Positions 24,271-39,200 of a stretch of 64,000 nt of DNA are shown piece by piece (position 1 is the first letter of the stretch; each line of letters begins with the position of its first letter). Position numbers and translations under genes: made by a program. The notes beneath the pieces are model-generated. The model had not been told where the DNA came from, did not search any database, and saw only the letters and a list, made by a program, of their open reading frames with translations. The DNA comes from Angiostrongylus vasorum (Eukaryota; Nematoda; Chromadorea; Rhabditida; Metastrongylidae): NCBI GenBank assembly GCA_018806985.1, contig JADANN010000434.1, positions 1,364,001 to 1,428,000 of the forward strand. The letters run 5' to 3'.

Positions 24271-27200
24271 CGCTGCTTAACGACGGTGGCCAGGCGACAG
24301 GCAGCGGCTGGACACGATCTGGTACGGCTCCCTCCAAATAGTCGCGCTCGCCGGATGACACTACTGCACTTCAACTACTGCAGTTGCCGACGAGTAGAGA
24401 AAACTGCGAAACAAGAAAAATCAATCAGTATGTTTACGTAGTCGTCGAGAACGACTGAACCATGATTAATACGATAGAGTGCAAGAATTATGGAAGACAA
24501 CAATAGGTCAGTTAGCGGTCAGGAACACTTAGGGCGGAAACAACGTCAGGTAAAAAAATCATTAATGCTAAACGAATCTCAAATCTAACTCTTTCAAACC
24601 GGGTTTATATGAGTGGAGGTCTTGAGATTTCCATGCTAATGCCTGAATAGAAAGTGACGAAGCAAAAATAAATTTCGTAAACTTGGAACGCAAGTTCTTA
24701 CACGGCTCCATGAAGGTGGATTTACAGGAAATGTAACGGTTGAATGGAATTCGGAGTTCAAAACATAACAGAGTTTTAGTGCTGTTGCAGCGAAGCTGAT
24801 TCTACGACCAGCTTTTGGTTGGGAAGGGGTAGAAAGTTGCTCAACTTCAAAGAACTAAGAACCGAGTGTAAACACCTAGATTATGAAAACACATTCACTA
24901 AAGATAAGTTAACAAAAAGAACTCTCAGTTTTCATCCGTCTCATTTCCTACTAACAACGTCGCGATGTGTGACCTCTATAGGAGTCACCGCGAAGTTGCC
25001 GTAGTGGCCGGCATGAATTCACAGGTCTCATTTTCTTCTCGCTGGTTTAATTCAATACAGATAAGTGTTTTCTCCACATTTTTTGCGGTCAATAGATAGC
25101 TTGTAGAACAAAGATGTTGTGATGGGCGTTGGTCGGGAAAAAGCTCTATTGTACACTTAGAAATACACAAAAAATCGTTTTCCGAACGAGTTCAATGACT
25201 AAAGATCCGGGTGATAATCAACCATTACTTAAATTATACATGCTATAGCGAATCATGGTTATCGCAGAGTTTACTGGTGTAGAAAATGCTGAAACAGAGT
25301 CGCAGAACCCACAAAACACTTGCAATGGAGACAGCAACGTTTTTTGTCCGAGGGACGATATTAACACATAGTAAACACATCGTACATATCATTCACTATT
25401 ATCGAACGATAGAACAAAGTCTCTTCTACAATCCAGTCATGTGCACAACTCATGAAGTCCCCAAGTTATCTAAAGTTGTCAAAAAACCATCAAGTCCGTA
25501 AAGGCTGAAAATTAGGCGTCGTCCATTGCGGCATAAAAGGGAAATTAGGCATAGTTGCGAGAAGAAGCGAAATCATACGGTAGTAAGTTTGAACACTCCA
25601 CAAACTTTGATGGTAGGGAAGCTAGTGTAGGTATAGATACCCTGAGGGATGCGCAATGCATTCGACTTTATCGTTGGAGGTGACTGAATGCATATCTGGC
25701 CTTTACAATGACTCGCGGTGGCCTACTGACGTGCCGAGTCAGTGCTGCTATCCCTCCCAGACAAGTCTAGTACTAATTCACTGACCCCCAGGAGATGGAA
25801 GGCTTGGTGGGCCATGGGCGTGGGATCGATTCCACGTGTATGTCGCAGTGACGCCTCCAACCACTACGCCACACACGCGTATAGACATGTACGCAGAAAT
25901 GGCGGCAAACAATTTAGAGGGATATGACTTAAAGAAACAACTTCAATGAAGAACACATTTTTCTCCGTGAGAAAAAAAACCAATAGCCATGCTCTGTGTT
26001 CTGAGAGACTGAACCACCATGTAGAATGTCAAGACATCAAAAAACAGAAGCGGAAAAAAAACCTAGAGATATTCTCGTTTTAAGAAGAAGGGGATTCATG
26101 AGATAACTCTTTCTCACGTGGACAACTTTGCTCCTCTTTCTAAGAAATTTCTCTTGAATATCTGAAGCAGCGATGAATTGCCCACATAACGGAAAGAAAT
26201 CTTTCATTTCCGAGTCTTGAATTTTCTCCAAAGTAGTTAGTCCAGCGAATGATGCACACATGCACAGATATAGCCAGACAAGCTTTCAAAGGAAATTTTA
26301 CTATTTTCGACAAAATAACTACTCCAATCGACGTTTATGACGTAGGCTCAGCATAAGTAGGGGAGCGAAGGGTGTCTGCTAGCCGACGGCGATTTATAGA
26401 AGTCATCCATACAGTGGAAGAGAAGAAGAAGAAGTGGAAAGGAATCCATAAAGACTAGCATGGTGCTAATGTACTTCAGTTTTACACTACTAAAGAGAAA
26501 CTGGTTGATATACTACTAGTTCAATGAAGAATGAAGTTACAGATTTTTGTTCTTCCGAAAAACACAACGAAGGAGAAAATGGAGAAGAATAACGAGATTC
26601 TTGAGGTGGTAACTTAAGTCAGCAACCTCATTGTCATGGGATTGAAAAAAGTGACAAATTTGTAGAGTAATGTGTATTATAGTTGGATATCCCTGTGTTT
26701 CATTACTTGAACGTACCAGGGCTACGTTCAAGACGTAACAAATTCAAGAAGTCCATCTTACAAGGAACTCCTCTAACATTTACAAGTTAAAATGACAACA
26801 GAATCCATAAATGAGGAGTTTTGTGAGATGGAAATGGACCGTCAAGCTTGAAAACATCCGGCTTAGCTGTTTATGAACGCAATGCTAGTAAAATGTTATT
26901 GAATGAGACCGTCGAGTTGTTTCCGCTACGTAGGCAACTAACTTGGACGTGAACACATCATCAGTAAGCAAACATTGCAATCACGTAGAAATGCTCAATC
27001 CAAAATTAACAACACTTTCAAAAGCATTTCGAAGATAACAACAGAATTCGAGGCGGGTAGTGCAGTCGTAGTAAACCCTTTCATTAGGGCGGACCGCCCT
27101 AACGTACCCAGGCGCTGGTTGCACCCCGTCCCTGACACACCAAGCCTCTCATCCCTCCGGGGTCGGCAGATGGGCACCTAACTTGTCTGGGATCAGTCTA

Positions 27201-30200
27201 ATACCTCCAATCAACGTTAGAATGACCGAGCACAGCTATTCCAGGATATCAGGGAGTATCGACTCGACTCGCATTCAACGAGTATGTGAAGATGAAAAAT
27301 CATAACGCACCAGTCCAACATGTAGGAAAATACGAAGATCTTCGTTATGACGGATGTGAAGAAAGGAATCGGGTGAAAAAAAGCGCTGCAATCCGGAAAC
27401 TATGTTTTCTAGGGTCATGTGGACAAATATGCAGCTGTGAGCAAGAAGGACATGATTGAAATGATCTCCTACGACACCAACTGAGCGCATTCTTTCCGTA
27501 GTAGAAGTGGAGGCCAGAATAAAAAGTACTTCTGCTAGTAGTTGGGATTGTCTAAGTATTCAAGTCAGGAAATGAAATAAAAAGTCTACACCTCCCAGAA
27601 TGACGAAAATCTATGGCTCAGGGATTATCGTATCTCGGAATGCGTCATTTAGTATAAAAGGCAAATAAATCATCATTATGCAACATGATTCCACTCCCGA
27701 ATAGTTGCCGACACGCGGAACTTTCCAGAAAATCCTCTGGAAACATCAGGTCAACAGAAAAAACCTATCTATAACCGATGACTAACTAACCTATTAAAGA
27801 ATATGACACTAGCTATAGTTGGCTATTTGGACAGCCCGTCCTCACTGGTTGTGCAGGCCCCAGCATATTCTCTACCTTTCAGAGTCTTACTGGTTTAGTC
27901 ATTGTGGTTCCTTGGAGTCCTGAGGTCAACCTGGCCTAAATCTGCCCCAGGTCGTCACCACCATGGGCGGTCTGTGCCCTTGTGGATCGGAGGGAATTTT
28001 CTAGCATGCGACTAATGACACTAACTATTGGAAAGAAAAAGTGAACACAGATATAACGTCGATATCTAAGCGAAGTAAGAAATGATTGTTCAGCACTTTG
28101 TGTTTACAGTTTTCAATGACAGTACCGTGAACACATCAAAGATCGACGAGTTTAACCTTATCGAAAATGGAATTCCGCGAGGGGGCGGCGAACAGTTCCG
28201 CTTCATTTGACCTCACCAACGAAAAACCTATCTATCAACAAAAAGTTCACACTCTACGATGGCTTTGCTTTTAGGGTAACCCTGATTCTCAACAGAGTGG
28301 TTGCTCTTCATGGTCTCTATGATGTGGATTCAGGGCGTGTTCTAGTCAAAAAAACTATACTACAGTCGACATCAAGTGTCATTTGCCATTGTTTCAACTG
28401 TAGTTGTCGGGTTTTCTGATCCGATAATGGCAGCAAATAAATGGATATTTACAGAAGCTCAAAGATCAAGTTTCTCTGACTGTGATCGAACACTCTGAAC
28501 TGCCACTGATCCATTCAAAAACGAATGGATGAAGTGGTAAATGAGCAAAAATCAGAAGCAGAGGCTGTTGGATAACATTGAAATTTTTAATTCTTCATTA
28601 ACAAAGTTAAGGTAGACTTACCAGACTTATGAAAATGAGCACAAGCGATTATGAAAGAAAAAAACGCCTAATTTTTAATGGATAACGAGCTCACAATTTC
28701 AAAGAGTAATTGATTCACACACGATAGAAACTTCGAAGACATGAGATGGCAGTGATCGATAGAACTAGCTGAGCTGAGAGACAAGCGAAACGAAGAACCC
28801 GCTTGGTGTGGTGGGTGAACGCGTTACTCCCCGGAAAAGGACAATAGGGCGTTCGATCCCCATCGCAGACACCTGCGGTCCGAAGTTTTGCAAATATCTC
28901 AGCATCAATGTGATATGAGAAAATACTGTCGTTTTCTAGGTTTGGAAGACTAAGACAATGTTGCCTATGTCAAGGAATTCTAGTCATGTCAGCATCGAAA
29001 TCCAAGACGTGTGCCAGAATCGCTGACGCCCAGCATGCGATGCGATCGCTCAAGACGGCTATACTTCCCGCAACTCCGCGAGTTGTACGAATCCGATAAC
29101 ACCTCGGTGACTAAGCAGACGGAATGACGCGTGAGCGAGCGGCTGCAGCTTGAACGCAGACGGACGCCGGCGGCGGTGGGCGGCGTCGGCGTTCAAGACG
29201 CGAGCAGGCCGTGGAGGCGACGGAGAGCGGAGAGCGGAGAGCGGCACGCGGCAAGCGCCCACAGACGGCGGCGGAGCGGAGGGCGACGGCAGCCGTCTTG
29301 CATGTGTCAATAAGCCGTCGGGTCGGGCGACGCCGTCGTCGACTACGACGACGACGACGACGACGACGGAGATGAGGACGGAGAGCGGAAGGATCGTCAA
29401 CTGCAGAAGCAGTATGAAAGTAACGTCAACCTCTGCAGAACATATGATGATAAGATACTGGTTACTCCCAGAACTCGCGCACTGACATTCAATTAGACAT
29501 TGCTTCATATTAGAGAAGACTGAGTGTAAACACAATGATGCTCATCAGATATTTGTAAAACTTCGAACCTAGGCCAAATCGAACCGCGAGTGCCCTTTCC
29601 ATAGGCCCACTGCCTGTAAAGGCTGCACGATGTTAACAATAACACGAACAAAAGCTTTGCTGCTGAAGTTAGAATCCTCTAGAATTCAGACTGGGACACT
29701 TAACGTCAAATATCTTTAAAACAGAGCATAAGAAAGCTAATTTGTTCAGAAAATAGAAGTGGTGGTGAAAGAACGATCCTTGGTCGAATGACACACAGAA
29801 GAGCACCGCTGAAACTATTGTTATCCAAGAATCTCGTGATCCCAGAGAATGAAGCGATGAAAAGGCTAAAAAGTAGGAGCACTAAAAAACTTAACGACAA
29901 CGACGATAATGAGATCTCCTATGCATTCAGATCGTAGAAATTTTGATGAAGCTAGGCTATAATTTTCAGGTTTTATTAGCAACTCAAAACGCTAAACGAT
30001 TCAATAAAGACTCTTGCACTTTAATTTAGCAGAAAACACATGTGCACGTTTTGTGTAGGTAATGAGAAGAAGGGCTCCAATTCGGTTTGTGGCCAATGAA
30101 TACTTGGCACTTTCACTTTCACTTTCAAGTGACTCAACGCTATGGAAAAACCTGCTTTCCCTAACGTTTTCTTTTCAGCACACACCACGATTTGGTCCGC

Positions 30201-33200
30201 TCGGCATGAAATAAGAGGTCCAGCTTTTCTAACCAGACTCTTCATTCGGAGGCTAGAAACGTCTAGCGTGGAGCCAATTGAGTAGTCCGAAGTCGAACCT
30301 ACTGCTTCAACGATAACAAGCGCAGAAACGCTAGTCACGAACTTCCGATGGGTGTCAGATAATGGACTCATGCCGGCTTCGTTACTTCTCCCTCTGGGCG
30401 TGCGCATTCACTCAAAAATCTGTCCAAAAACCACGGCCACAGCCCGACATCACACACAGCCATCTATCTCTATAAGGCTTAAAAATGATGAGCGAAGGCA
30501 GTCAACTCAACAACTGAGCGCTAAAAATGCCAGAGTTTACTAAACCACGAATATATGACAACTAGAAAGATCACCAAGAATGGACCGGGACTAGTGTAAC
30601 TTCGTTAAAAACCCTAGTGTCACAGAGGGGAAGTCGAAATTCCACTACTGTTTTGTAATGAATGACCATTTGTAACGGGATCTTCTTAAATAAACAATTA
30701 TACTAACCCGAACTTGTACGACTCTACCTGATAGCTCAGTGCAGTTTTAGACCTATCAACTCGCCAAACCATTAACGACATCAGCACTACCACAAAAAAT
30801 CAATGAAACAAGTAAATAAATGAATCAGAATGGATACAAATCAAATCTGCAGTTCCCACCAAATACGCAAATTTGAACTTCCTTTCATATAAATGAAATT
30901 CCAATACTCAGCCCCCCACTATAGACATTTTTTTACATAGTTAAATGATCGGTCCCAATGTATTGCAGCTTTTTTCCTTCATTCCGATTGTTTCGTTGAC
31001 AGGAAACCACTACCTATGAAGGTGGTCGGGTTCGCGTGTAATGGTGCAAGTTCAGTAGTGTTATCCTCTCCTGATTGGGATTATGGATGCCAATGGGGCC
31101 TGATTTTCTCTAAATTCCCGAAATCCTTATGGAACGGAAAGAGGTCTGTTCGTCTGCGACTAGTACTATTCTTCTAGGACGGCAGTTACTCTTCTGATAA
31201 GTCCAATGACCGATCGAGAGTAGTATTGAAAGGCGACCGAAAACGAGACCCAGATAAGTTTCAGGCAGTGTTTTCTCGGCAAAAGAAGTGACTTTTTTTC
31301 TTGTTTTGCCCTTGGAAGAGCAAAAAACTACTAGTACGCCCATCATTGCCACTCAGCTTGATTGGCAAATAAGAAAGCAGGAACGTAGTGATAATCATCA
31401 AAGTCCACCCTACTCACAGCTTAGGATCAAAGTTGCTGATAAGCGTTATTGCTCTAGATAAGAACTTAATGATCGGCATTGATTTGCTCATTAAATTGAC
31501 TCCTCTGTTATGCTGTAATGCTTAGATTGTATGGTTCGATGGTTTGTGATCCTACCGATCATACCAAACGTGGAGACCGCGTCATTCATTGGAAAAACAC
31601 TTAAACGAGGGCTGTCTTCCCACTCCTATATTCACGGCCAAAAAACTTCCGCATTGTTCGTTCGTTCTTTCTGGAAAGCCCTTCTACTTCTGGACTCTGT
31701 AGCACATTCTCACGAAAACAACATAGCATACGGCACCAATGATAATGATTCCCGAGGTTAGGAACTGCAATGTGAAAGGCCAGTAATTAAGTATGAAGGA
31801 AAGTTAACGAGAAAATTATGCGTGATTTCAAATTATATTTACAGAGAGACAGGAGAAACGAAAGGACCCACATGGCGTGGTGGTGAACGCGCTGAACGCG
31901 TTAGTTCCCGGAAAGGGTAATAGCGAGTTCGTTCCCCATCGTAGACACCTGCGGTTCGGAGTTTTGCAAATATCTTAGTATCACTAAAGTTATATTTATA
32001 GAATTACAGAGCGGCGGATAACAGTCTATCAGTTTAACGAGATCGGGTCATGATTGCGTCACTGTACTCAATCCTTACTTTCACATATCCAGATTTTCCC
32101 ACTCAATATTAAGTACAGAAAAGCCTGTTTGAACACTTTCGATAGATACGAATTTATCGACAGTAAAATTGGAATCGTCAAGGTGGGCTGAGTTCATGAC
32201 AGTTATTCGTTTGTCTCCGCAAGAGTTGACAATGAACGCCATGGCCAGAGAGAAACCGGTTCTTCAACAATGCACGAATCAAGTAGTTAAATAGTAAAAC
32301 TGCCGCTCGCACACCATGGACGGGCCACTGGAATCGCAGTCTGTTGTGCAAAACGTGAACTGATTGAGACGTTAGATGGAACTTTATTGGTCGTCAGTGA
32401 TCGGGCAAGTCCCGAAGCACCGCGAGATGTCCTGAACTTCAGACACTTTTTTTGTCTTCGTCATAATGACAACAACGGTCAGAATGAATATAGATAAAGA
32501 CAAGACACCTCACACCAAAGACCTAGAAGAACCGTGAAGAAAAGTTAATAGGCATTCGCGAGCACTGAGAATATCACGTAATCTTTACCGAAAAATAGAT
32601 AACCATAAAGGAAAGTATGACTGAAAAAATCTGACTTCAGTTCGCGCTATTTACTGACAGAACTAATCTCTAGCCGAAAGCATTAAGGATTTCCAAGGAT
32701 ACCGCAACAAACGACAAGCGAACGCCCCCTATCACTTCATCCACGACATGTCCCAAAAAAAAACTGCTTGATTATCAGACAGTATCGTAACCACATAGCA
32801 TCCCTGGGTTGCAGAACACTAGTGGAGTAGCGTCAAAGCTAGAGAGGATTTCTCCAGAGTCAGTGTGATGCCGTCGCATAATGCGGGACTGAAGCGCTGC
32901 TCGAGATCTTCAAGGCAGTGTAGGGACAGGTTTATAAATGTAAGAGAAATATAACTATAACCGTGTTTCAATTGGACCAAAACAGTCCCTCGAGGACCAC
33001 ATTTCACTAAATACTCTGGTTCTAACACTGAATACCGAGTTTCTATTACCTGTTAATGTTACAGTAAGACCTAGAATGATTGATTTCAGGCGACGAACTG
33101 CAGAAAACTTCGTAGACGCGCCTTCTTTCCAATCAACTCTTGCAAACAAAGTGTTCATTTGCGAAGGCATTTTAACTAGTTACTCGCATTATCCATCAAT

Positions 33201-36200
33201 TAGGCTGCTAATTTATCTGTAACCCATTAATAACGCCTATTACTGCTTAAAGGTCCTTTAAATTTGCTACAAGAATGAACGCGTTCTACAGAGGAATAGA
33301 AACGACAAAATAAAACTGCTGGCGCTAAACCTCATATTCGCCGACCGAATTTGAATAGAATTAAGAGAAGTGATGAAGGTGAAGTCAAAAAAACACATAC
33401 ATCGAGAGCAGTAAGACACATGCACATCGCCATTGAGACGCCAGTATTCCTTCGTCTGGTCGATCACATATCGGCTTCGAAGACAGACGAGCCCCCCATT
33501 ACTGCGACGAAGCGAAAACACAAGGTGCAAGTTCGATTCGATGCCTCTTCCATGACTGAGCACAGATCGCATGGCAAGATTAGTGTCCTGGCACTCAGGC
33601 CTTTAAATACGGTAGAAATTCGAGAAGATACTACTGCTGCTCGACTTCAGAAAAGCGGATTAAATGGAAGATTAACGAAGAAGGAATGGGCAAACACGAA
33701 CGTTCGCTGTTGTGGTAGATGGCTCGTTAATACGAGAGCTTATAGTTCGATACCTCAAGCTGTATGGAACAATATAAGACAACAAGTAACTCACTTGTAG
33801 CAAGACGATCGGGTAGCAGGATTGCAGCTGGTCATGTCGCGTTACCCTGTGCCACCGTAGTACTGTGGCATTAGTATGTCGTAAACAGACACACCGTCAG
33901 TAGACATAGATGTACACACCCGAATATTCATCAGTGACAATGTATTATATTAGAACCACGTCAAATAACAATCGCGATCGATATAGGGTTAAAATTAATA
34001 TCAGTTGGAGAATGGCAATTTCAGCAGATATGGAGATAGGTGAAAGGTTCCGACCAGATAGCTAACATCATCGATAAAAAAAAAGAAAAGTGCAATCAAT
34101 TTGATTTGAAGACATGAAAGTCCACTCAGCGTTGGATGGAAATCATAGGCACATCATTCTGCCCTTTTTCATGACTATATCGCTGGAGCCCAGATGACTT
34201 GAAAGGACGGCCCACTTTCATGAACCACGTAAGCAAACGTATTGTAAATTGTTATGTAGTAAAATCACCACCCGAAAGACGTACCGTTCCAGCATTGCCT
34301 TCTATTTAAAATGCGATATGGATTACAGAAGAAACCAAAACTACTGTAGCTATTGAGTAAAGTGCCGCTAGAAGCGGGCAACGTTGAAGTCGGTGAATTA
34401 GTTCTGCTAAACTCATCTTGCTAAGCGAATTCACACGTCCAGCTACCAACATCACAAAAAAAACCGAGTACGAAGTATGACATTTATTTGACTGAACTGC
34501 GTTAAGAACGCACAACCCTCAGGTAATACAACCATTAGGATGCTGGCTTATGTGCAAAACTCGGAACCTCGTCTGGGCTTCGAACCCGGGACTACCCCTT
34601 CCGGATGTTCACGTGTTACCCACTGCATCATCGAGGCCCTTGCTTTGCTTTTCTCTCAACCAGCTTTCTTTTTTACCCTAACGGTGCTATCAGCAACCAA
34701 CCATCAACGGGAATGATCTGGGAAGCGCAAATCGGCATTGAAGTCAAATAAGCTGAAGCGCAGTCGAAGTCGCAATGTATAACTTCTTATAAGTTAAACA
34801 TGGTGAGGAAATTATCGAACCTACTCAAATTAGAGGTTCCATAGGTAGAAACTCATGAAGAAAGAAATTAATGAGACTGATGGGTCATCCGAATATGCCG
34901 AGTCAGTCGGCCGTTCTGGTGATGTGCCACCGAATGCGTTCGTTCTTGGACGAACTCGGCCGCATTCGGCGACGCACGCGACGTCGCAACCAACGTTTCT
35001 ATCAGACAACGAAACCGATAGATAAGTGTTTCCACGAAATACAATCATAGCAGTGACGGCATTTTTTCTCTTCACATAACCAGCGACAACCAAACCATTT
35101 TCGATGGGAGCACTGGAGTGAATTTCAGGAATGAAATGATCTTATTCAAATACGGACAGTGAGTTTGAAAATGAACTTTGACCTCTAGACTGCAGAAACA
35201 TTATGTTATGCTGCATGAGCGAACATAATAAACTGTCTTAAGCTTTTTTATTTACTGCCCATTCTTTTTTAACGGCAGAGTATGTTGCGAAATATAACTT
35301 CTATACTACTGAGATATTTGCAAAACTCCTGACCGCAGGTGTCTACGGTGGGGAGCGAACGCGCTATTACCCTTTGGCTGAGAGAACTATCTGAAAGAAG
35401 AACTACTTGAGAAAGTAGCTGAGAGACACGCGAAACGAAGGACCCGCATGGTGTGATGCTGAACGCGTTCGTTCCCCACCGCGGACACCTGCGGTCCGGA
35501 GTTTTGCAAGTATCTCAGCATTATAGAACTTATAATAAACTGTTTTAGAACAGGTGATAAAGCTCTCGGCGTTGATCAATCCGTAAGGGGATACGCCATG
35601 CTTTCGACTTCATTAAGCATCGTTAGAGGTGACTGAATGCATATTTGGCCTATACAATAGCCCGCGGTGGCCTAGCGATGCATCGAGTTTGTGCTACCTA
35701 CTATCCTCCCAGACAGGTCTGCTACCAATTTGCCTAACACGGATGGAATGAGCCTGCCTGGGGCGCGGGATAGACCCCAAATTGTCTTCGATCTCCAAAT
35801 ATCAGATAATAAACTATTACGCGACCATTGCCAGGTCGCTTGTTCCAAGCTAAACGGAGAATCACCAATAAACCTTATCACTGATCGCTTCTCGATAGTC
35901 GCTATACAAGATGATCCGTTCTTCGATCGATTTGCATGAAATGAAAGAGCTCAGAATTCCGATGGATTCCAAGCTGCGACGCCTAGGGAGCGCATTTATC
36001 GCTCCAGAACAGTCTTTATTGAAAGACAAAACGATAATCGCAAAATCGTGGAATGTGGAAGAAAAAAAGAAGACATTCATCGCCGAGGAGACTCGAAACA
36101 CTTCCGTAACGAACCGTAAAAGATAGGGAGATCGAATCAAAATCTCCAGCACAACGTCAGAGTCATCAGACAGAAAAGTCGCTATAATGGCGAGCACTGA

Positions 36201-39200
36201 ACAACGATGTCATATAGATCTGATTGCACGTAGGCAAAGATTTTGAAGAGCATCATTTCTATTACCTACTTCGGCCAATCGATTCACTGAGTTCACAAAA
36301 CCCACTTAATTTTTTTCTTGCACTTTTCTAGGGACGTGTGTGGCGCAGTGGTTGGAAGCGCCCCAGGCTCACCAAGCTCTCCATCCCTCCAGGTCGCCAA
36401 ATTGGTACCACACTTGTCTAGGAGGATAGCAGCACTGGCTCGATACATCGATAGGCCACCGAGAGTCGTTCTAAAGGCCAGATACGCATTCAATCGCCTC
36501 CAACGGTGCTTACTGAAGTCAAATGCATGGCTCATCACTCAGGGATTGATCAACGCCCACAGCTCTTTTTTTCCGACTTTTTTGCCACTTTTTTTCAGTT
36601 TTATATTTTTCTCGATCTTGGAAAGGGTCAAAGTTCAAAAAATAATGCAGAAGTGACCAGAAATCCAAAAAAACTCAATTCGTAACTGTTGATGGAAATA
36701 GGGAAATCGTACGAGCAAATGTGATGTCGAGCTTTTTTTTTGTAGTCCACCTTGAATTAGACTGGCGATCTTTTACGTGTCGCTACAACAGAAGGAATGT
36801 CCGCGTCCATGAATACTCCGGACACTGTATTCATTAATATGTGGCTTTTTGAATGGCGTAGGTTCAGGACTGGATCCATTCACAGCTGAAACCCCTGTCA
36901 ATAACAGTCTTCACAAAATGAACTATCATTTCATTCAGTTGTGAAACCACAGTAACCAGGAGCCATTGTGTTGTGGAATCCGACTGTATCCGCGTACACC
37001 ACAATTCATAGTGCTCTCATTTTTCCATTTTTTTCTGCTCACAGTACTCAGCTAGAAAGCGAAATCGAAAGTGACTTGCTCCGACTGAACGTTGCCGATC
37101 AGCGAGTTCATCGACTCACATTCACGCTCGAAGCAATGGTGGAGAGACGGGCTGGATGACAGGAAAGATGATGAGTTGGGTTGGAAGACTGTGGCAGAGA
37201 GACATTAACGACAGCATGAATGAATGATGTTAGAGAAGAGTTTAAAGTTCAAATACAGAATAAACGTGCACTTTCTAACAGCTTCAGAAGTGCAAACGCA
37301 GAAACTCAACGTGATCAAGAAGCCTATTATTGTAACTGGTTGTCGAATATACAGCACTGATGATTGAATGAATCAAGTCATCGATTAATGCAACACACAG
37401 ACAGAATGAAGGCAGAACGTGCCGAGCGACAGAAACACACCACTCGACAAACGTCGAAACGCTGCGGGATGAAATCGGATAGAGATCGGGGAGGAGGGAC
37501 GAGGGGCAGAATGATCCGTACGGATGAAAATGATAGAGTCGGAAAAACACCGAGGTCGGGTAGACGAGGCACGGTCCTCGCCTGGCAGCGCTCCGAAACC
37601 ACCGAGCTGCCATCGATGGCGGCCGACAGAGAGCGGACGGGGGGCCGACGACGGCATCCGTATCCCCTAGATGCGGCGCTGCCAGTAGAAGTGCAATATA
37701 CGAGGTGTAGTGGAGGTTGTGGTGTTGAAGTGCTCCATATAACACACACAGAGACAAGCAGACAGACAGCAGACCCACATACATCCATGCTGATTCCAAT
37801 CTGAAGGATAAGTGATATCGAGCAGATTCTTTGAGCTACTTGTGCTCATCAGACAAACTATCCGCCACGCCTTCAGATGCACTTTAAAAAACAGAGCAGA
37901 ACATTGGAACGGTTCGATATACACTCATTCGCTTACATATTTAATTATTTAAAAAAATATAATATCACACATAACACACACATTCCCAGACGCACGTGTG
38001 CACTTTCTTCCACGCATACGTCTACATTTCTGCACGTAGTCATATGTGCACTTGCATCTATGCATACAAGTATGATATATATTCGACAAGTGAAGCTTAT
38101 TATTGATTGATTCATCGAATAGATGAGGACAGACTCGAATTCTGAGTTGTAATAGAAAGGGAAAAAAGTAGAAGAAAAAAACAAAATTGTAGGAATGCGA
38201 CGGCTGTGTCCGAATGACCAAAAAGAGTAGAGTATGATGATTTCATCATCTATGAAAGATTTATGAGAATCTGAAACCTTTACGATGCACAAAAACCTTA
38301 AAGACGTCCAGACAACTACCATGAAAGCATGAAAGCTGAACTAAAGTGGAGAAGCTCTATAAGAAAATGATGGACAACACTACGAATCACTATGAACTTC
38401 CACACTTCTGCGGAAGAACCATGCCAAACATTGGTAGAGTAGCTGGCTAGCTGACAGACAGATGAAACGATGGACCCGCATGGTGTGATGGTGAACGCGT
38501 TGGCCTCCGGAAAGGGATAGCGCGTTCGTTCCCCATCGCAAACACCTGCGGTCCGAAGTATTGCAAATATCTCAGCATCGTCGTGGTTATATCACACATA
38601 ATATCCTGCCGTGAAAAATTGTAACAGACAGTAAATAAAAAGTTGACATTGTGATTTCGACTACAGCCTCAGGTTAACCGGGTTCGTTGCCGATTTGGGC
38701 ACCTCAGATCAATTCCGTTGACGGGTGATTGCTGATGGCGCTGAACGATAGAACTAGCTGAGAGGCAGGCGAAACGAAAGATCTACATAATGTCGTGGTG
38801 ATCGCGTTAGCCTCTGGAAAGGGTAACAGCGCGATCATTCCCCCACCGCAGACACATGCAGTCCGGAATTTTGTAAATATCTCAGCAACATCGTGGTTAT
38901 TGGTAGAATATTTGTAAACAGCACTGTGACAATGTTGGTCGTCATAAAACATCAAAACTGTCCAATTCAGAGTATACGGATGAAAACATTTCGTCTCAGA
39001 GAAGTCTAAGTGAAAGTAAACTTGCAAGTACGTCGCGACCTATAAGCATGACTACATTCAAGAGCCCTCAACTTTAGAACACCAGTGTATTAATTCTTGA
39101 AAGATCAGACACGATCGAACTATACACGTCACTTTTCACCAGAGAGTAGTGCCATATGAGAGTTCAGTTGTCGACGAATCATCGAGATCATTGAGAACGC

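Noticed and set aside
29059..29535. 158-codon minus open frame containing a poly-Val run
   Set aside because: The Val run is the (ACG)n microsatellite read in one frame; the rest is GC-island sequence.
33351..33800. 149-codon plus-strand open frame
   Set aside because: No recognisable domain, no clear splice signals and no support from neighbours; kept out of the feature list.
34566..34638. Possible functional tRNA gene (perfect-looking T arm and acceptor pairing)
   Set aside because: The anticodon arm does not fold and the sequence continues into a SINE body like other copies.
37284..37804. Overlapping 171-codon minus and 146-codon plus open frames
   Set aside because: Same GC-island effect; neither resembles a protein family nor has good splice sites.
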